Source of the DNA: Limnohabitans sp. WS1
GTDB taxonomy: Bacteria; Pseudomonadota; Gammaproteobacteria; Burkholderiales; Burkholderiaceae_C
DNA length: 64,000 nt
Direction: 5' to 3'
Assembly (NCBI RefSeq): GCF_003063265.1
Contig: NZ_NERU01000020.1
Location: forward strand, 1 to 64,000
In this document: piece after piece, positions 40,101-46,100 of the stretch
Position numbering within the stretch: the first letter of the stretch is position 1
Layout: every line of letters begins with the position of its first letter
Notes under the pieces: generated by a model
Told to the model about the DNA's origin: nothing
What the model saw: only the letters and a program-made list of their open reading frames with translations
The model's database searches: none
Translations under genes and position numbers: made by a program

Positions 40101-43100
40101 CTTGTCGGTCACGCGCACGCTGACGGTGTTGGCACCGTCTGCGGCCGCAAAGGTGCTGTTCCAAGTGCTTCCGTTGGTGCTGTACTCCAGCGTGGCACCA
40201 GCTTCGGCCACCACGTTGAGGGCTCCGTTGTTGGTGAGTTGGTCGCCCGCTTGGCTGCCGCTGTCGCACACCAAGGTGAGCACGGCCGCTGTGGGCGCTG
40301 TGCTGTCCAGGGTGAAGCTGTAGTCTTGTGTGCGTTGGTTGCCTGCCGCGTCCATCACGCGCACTTTGACGTTGTTCACGCCTTCGGCTGCCGCGTAGGT
40401 GCTGTCCCAGGTGCTGCCGTCGGTGCTGTAGGCCACGTTGGCTCCGACCTCGGCACCGGTGATGACCAGGCTGGCGTCTTGGCTGACTTTGTCGCTGGCC
40501 GTGCCGCTGTCGCAGCTGAGCGCCACCGTGAAGGCACTCATTTGGCTGTCCAGCGTGAAGTTGAAGGCATTCGAGGTGGCCACGTTGCCTGCGGCGTCCG
40601 TCTGGCGCACTTGGACCGTGTTGCTGCCTTCTGAGGCTGCGAAGGTCGTGCCCCATGTTGTGCCGTCGATGCTGTACTCGACGGTAGCGCCCGCCTCCAG
40701 GCCGCTCACGTTGATCACGCCGCTTTGGCTGATCTTGTCGCTGCTGCTGGTGCCGCTGTCGCACACCAAGGCCACAGTGGGTGTGGCCACAGCCGTGTCA
40801 ATCACCAAAGCCAGGGTTTGCGCTGGGCTGGTGTTGCCAGCCGCGTCTTGAGCCGTCACGCTCACGTTGCCGCTGGCGATCACCAAAGTGGGCGTCACGC
40901 TCCACTTACCGTCTGCCGCCACCGTGGTGCTGAGCACTTCCAGTGTGCCGGGCATGGTCACTTGGATGATGTCGCCCGTGGTGCCCGTGCCGCTGATGGT
41001 GGGGGTGCTGTCGTTGGTGAGGCGGTCGGTCTTGGCCGCGCTGTTGCTGGCATCGTCCAGTTGCACGGTGAACACAGGCGCTTTGGTGTCCACGGCGTAC
41101 GTGGCGTTGGCCACGGTGCCGGTGTTGCCTGCTTCGTCGGTGTAGGCAGTAGCCAGGCTCAGCGTGTTGCTGGCCGCTTCGGTGTCCACGGCTGGCGTGA
41201 AGGTGGCTGTCCAGATCAGGCCGTCTGCGCTGGCGGTGAAGCTGCTGAGTGTGCCGTTGGGGGCCGTGATGTCCGCGTTGCTGAAGTCTTTGACTTTCTC
41301 GCTGAAGGTGATGGTGACCGTGGCGCTCTCGCCTGCTTTGAGGGCGTTGTCGCTCAAGGCGATGGTGGCGGTGGGGGCCTTCAAGTCGATGGCGTAGTTG
41401 CCGCTTGCGGTGCTGGCGCCTTGGTTGCCCGCCACGTCGGTGTAGCTGTTGGCCACGCTCATCAGGTTGCTGGCGTCGGCTGTGCCTGCGGTGGGTGTGA
41501 AGGTGCCTGTCCAGGTCTTGCCGCCGTCGGTGGTGGCCAGGGTGCTGAGCGTGCCGTTCTCCACCGTGACGTCGGTGTTGTCAAAGCCGGTGACTTTCTC
41601 GCTGAAGCTGATCGTCACTTGGGCGGTCTCGCCTGCAGTCAAGGCACTGTCGCTGATGCTGATGCTGGCGGTGGGGCCTTGGGTGTCGACGGCGTAGGTG
41701 GCGCTGGAGGCTGCGCTGCCTGCGTTGGCGGCCAAGTCGCTGTAAGCACCGGGGTTGACGCTGATGCTGTTGGCGGCGACTTCGACGTTGGCGCTGGGCG
41801 TGAACGTCGCCGTCCAGGTGGTGCCGCCGTCTGTGCTGGCCAGGGTGCTCAGGGTGCCGTTGGGCGCGGTGACGTCGGCGTTGCTGAAGTCTTTGACCGC
41901 TTCGCTGAAGGTGATGGTGACTTTGGCGCTTTGACCGGCGGTGAGGCTGGTGATGGCCGTGTTGGTGTTGTCCGTGAGGGTGACGCTGGCCGTGGGGGCC
42001 TTGGTGTCTACGGTGTAGTTGCCGCTGTCGGCGCTTTGGCCTGCGTTGCCGGCCACGTCGGTGTAGGTGCTGGCCAGGGTGATGACGTTGGTGGCGTCTT
42101 CGAGGTTGACGCTGGGCGTGAAGGTGCCGGTCCAGACGATGCCGTCGGTGCTGCTGAGCGTGCCCAAGCTGCCGTTTTGTACGGTGACGTCGGCGTTGCT
42201 GAAGTTGCTGACCTTCTCGCTGAAGGTGATGGTCAGCGTGGTGGTCTCACCGGCCTTGAGGGCTTCGTCGGCCAGTTGGATCGTGGCCGTGGGGGCTAGG
42301 GTTTCCACGCTGTAGTTGCCGCTGGTGGCTGCGGTGCCCAGGTTGTCCGACAGGTCGGTGTAGTTGGCCAGCACTTTGACCACGTTGGTGGTGTCTTCAA
42401 TGCTGGCCGTCGGTGTGAGTGTGGCGGTCCAGGTCAGGCCGCTGTCGGCGGTGGCCAGGCTGCTGAGCGTGCCGTTCTCAGCCGTCAGGTCCGACAGGTC
42501 AAAGGCTTTGACTTTCTCGCTGAAGGTGATGGTGACGGTGGCGGTTTCGCCCACTTTGAGGGCGCTCTTGTCGAGCACGATGCTTTGCACCGTGGGCACG
42601 GTGATGTCCACCGCATAGGCTCGGGTGGCCGATGCCATCTGGGTGTTGCCCGCCGCGTCGCTGGCCATGAGCACGACTTCAAGGGCGCTGCCCGTGTCGG
42701 CAATCAGGTCGGCCGTGGCCACGCTGACGCTGTAGTTGCCCAGCGCGTCCACGGTGGCGCTGAAGGTTTGGCCGTTGACCAGCACTTTGACCAGGTCGCC
42801 TTCGCGGGCGTCGGTCACGCTGCCGGTGATGCCGGTCTGGGTTTGCACGGCGTCCGCAGGGCTCAGAGCGTCATCGCCGCCAATGGCGTTGATGCTGACG
42901 GTGGGTGTGGGCGCTGTGGTGTCCAGGGTGAAGCTCAGGCTGCTGGCTGCGCTGACGTTGCCTGCCGTGTCGGTTTGGCGCACGTACACCGTGTTGGCGT
43001 TTTCTGAAGCGGCGAAGGTTGTGTCCCAGGTTGTGCCGTTAGTGCTGTACTCAACCGTGGCACCCGCTTCCAGGTTGCCCACCGTGATCGTGCCGTCTCG

Positions 43101-46100
43101 GCTGATCTTGTCGCTGCTGCTGGTGCCGCTGTCGCACACCAAAGCGATGGTGGGTGTGGCCACGGCTGTGTCAATCACCAAAGCCAGGGTTTGGGCCGGG
43201 CTGGTGTTGCCTGCCGCGTCTTGGGCCGTCACGCTCACGTTGCCGCTGGCGATCACCAGGGTGGGCGTCACGCTCCACTTGCCGTTTGCATCCACGGTGG
43301 TGCTGAGCACTTCCAGTGTGCCGGGCATGGTCACTTGGATGATGTCGCCCGTGGTGCCCGTGCCGCTGATGGTCGGGGTGCTGTCGTTGGTGAGGCGGTC
43401 GGTCTTGGCCGCGCTGTTGCTGGCATCGTCCAGTTGCACGGTGAACACAGGCGCTTTGGTGTCCACGGCGTAGGTCGCGTTGGCCACGGTGCCTGCGTTC
43501 CCTGCCTCGTCGGTGTAGGCTGTGCCCAGGCTCAGGGTGTTGCTGGCCGCTTCGGTGTCCACGGCTGGCGTGAAGGTGGCTGTCCAGATCAGGCCGTCTG
43601 CGCTGGCGGTGAAGCTGCTCAAGGTGCCGTTGGGGGCGCTCACATCAGCGTTGCTGAAGTCTTTGACTTTCTCGCTGAAGGTGATGGTGACCGTGGCGCT
43701 TTCGCCTGCTTTGAGGGCGTTGTCGCTCAGGGCGATGGTGGCTGTGGGGGCCTTCAAGTCGATGGCGTAGTTGCCGCTCACCGTGCTGGCGCCTTGGTTG
43801 CCCGCCACGTCGGTGTAGCTGTTGGCCACGCTCATCAGGTTGCTGGCGTCGGCTGTGCCTGCGGTGGGGGTGAAGGTGCCTGTCCAGGTCTTGCCGCCGT
43901 CGGTGGTGGCCAAGGTACTGAGCGTGCCGTTCTCCACCGTGACGTCGGTGTTGTCAAAGCCGGTGACTTTCTCTGAGAAGCTGATCGTCACTTGCGCGGT
44001 CTCGCCTGCCGTGAGGGCGCTGTCGCTGAGCGTGATGCTGGCGGTGGGGCCTTGGGTGTCGACGGCGTAGGTGGCGCTCGATGCCGCATTTCCTGCGTTG
44101 TCCGCCAGGTCACTGTAAGCCCCAGGGTTGACGCTGATGCTGTTGGCGGCGACTTCGACGTTGGCGCTCGGCGTGAACGTCGCCGTCCAGGTGGTGCCGC
44201 CGTCGGTGCTGGCCAGGGTGCTGAGCGTACCGCTGGGCGCGGTGACGTCGGCGTTGCTGAAGTCTTGGACGGCTTCGCTGAAGGTGATGGTGACTTTGGC
44301 GCTTTGACCGGCCGTGAGGCTGGTGATGGCCGTGTTGGTGTTGTCCGTCAGGGTGACGCTGGCCGTGGGGGCCTTGGTGTCCACGCTGTAGTTGCCGCTG
44401 TCTGCGCTTTGGCCTGCGTTGCCGGCCACGTCGGTGTAGGTGCTGGCCAGGGTGATGCTGTTGGTGGCGTCTTCCAGGTTCACGCTGGGCGTGAAGGTGC
44501 CGGTCCAGACGATGCCGTCCGTGCTGCTGAGCGTGCCCAGGCTGCCATTGGCCACGGTGACGTCGGCGTTGCTGAAGTTGCTGACCTTCTCGCTGAAGGT
44601 GATGGTCAGCGTAGTGGTCTCACCGGCTTTCAATGCTTCGTCGGCCAGTTGGACCGTGGCCGTGGGGGCCTTGTTGTCAATGACGTAGTTGCTGCTGATG
44701 TTGCCTGGGCCACCCACGGCGGCGTTGCCTGCCAAGTCGGTGTAGGCCAAGCCCACTTGGATCGCGTTGGTCAGGTCTTCCACATCGGCGTTGGCGGTGA
44801 AGGTGGCCGTCCAAGTCAGACCGCCATCGGCGCTGGCCAGGTTGCTCATGATGCCGTTGTCGGCGCTGAGGTCACTCGCATCAAAGGCGGTCACTTTCTC
44901 GCTGAAAGTGATGGTGACGGTGGCAACATCTGCCGCTTTGAGCGAGGTTTTGCTGACCACCAGGCTTTGCACGGTGGGGGCGGTGATGTCCACGCTGTAG
45001 CTGCTGTCGACCGACACGTTTTGGGTGTTGCCTGCGGCATCGGTGGCAAACACGACCACACTGAGGGTCAGGTCGGCATCGGCGATCAGGGCGGCCGTGT
45101 CCACCTCGATGCTGTAGTGACCCGAGGCGTCCACCGTGCCACTGAAGGTTTTGCCGTGGACGTAAACATTCACCTTGTCGCCGTCTTGTGCGTTGCTGAC
45201 CTCGCCCACGATGGAGGTGGTGGCCGATTGCGCGTCGCTGGGGCCCATGGCGTTGTCGCCGGAGACGGGGCTGATGCTCAACGTGGTCGCCGGGGCGGTG
45301 GTGTCGAGTACAAAATTCAAAGTGCTGGACACTGCCACATTGCCTGCGGCATCGGTTTGGCGAACGATGACGCTGTTGGCCCCCTCTTTGGGCGTAAAAG
45401 TGGGGCTCCAGCTGCCACCGTTGGCGCTGTATTCGACCAAGGCCCCGGTTTCAAGGTTGGCCAGTGCGAGCGTGGCATCTTTGCTGAGCTTGTCGCTGGA
45501 GCTGCTGCCGCTGTCGCACACCAAGGTCAGGCCCGGTGTGGCCATGCTGGTGTCAATGCTCAGAGCCAAGCTTTGGGGGGCACTGGTGTTGCCGTGCGCG
45601 TCTTTGGCCACAGCCGTGACGTTGCCACTGGTGATGGCTTGGGTGGGTGTGACTTGCCAGATGCCACCTGAAACCACCGCCTTGAGGACTTCCTGGGTGC
45701 CGGGCATGGTCACTTCGATGGTGTCACCGTTGCTGCCAGTGCCACTGAGGGTGGGGGTGTCGTCGTTGGTCAGGCGATCTGTTTTGGAGGCGCTGTTGCT
45801 GGCGTCATCGAGTTGCAGCGTGAACACCGGGGGCCGGGTGTCCACCAGGTAATTGGGCCCACTGCCTGCAGCGCCCGGGTTGTTCACCAAGTCGGTGTAC
45901 TGGCTGCTCAGGGTGACGCTGTTGCTGGCAACTTCCAAGTCGCTTGTGGGGGTGAAGATCACGGTCCAGGTTTGGCCGCCATCGGCGCTCGAGAGTTGAC
46001 TCAACTGACCGTTGTCGGCCTTCAAGTCGCCCAATTCCAGGCCCTGCACCTTCTCACTGAACTGCAGGGTCACCACCGCAGTTTCACCCATTTTGAGGGT

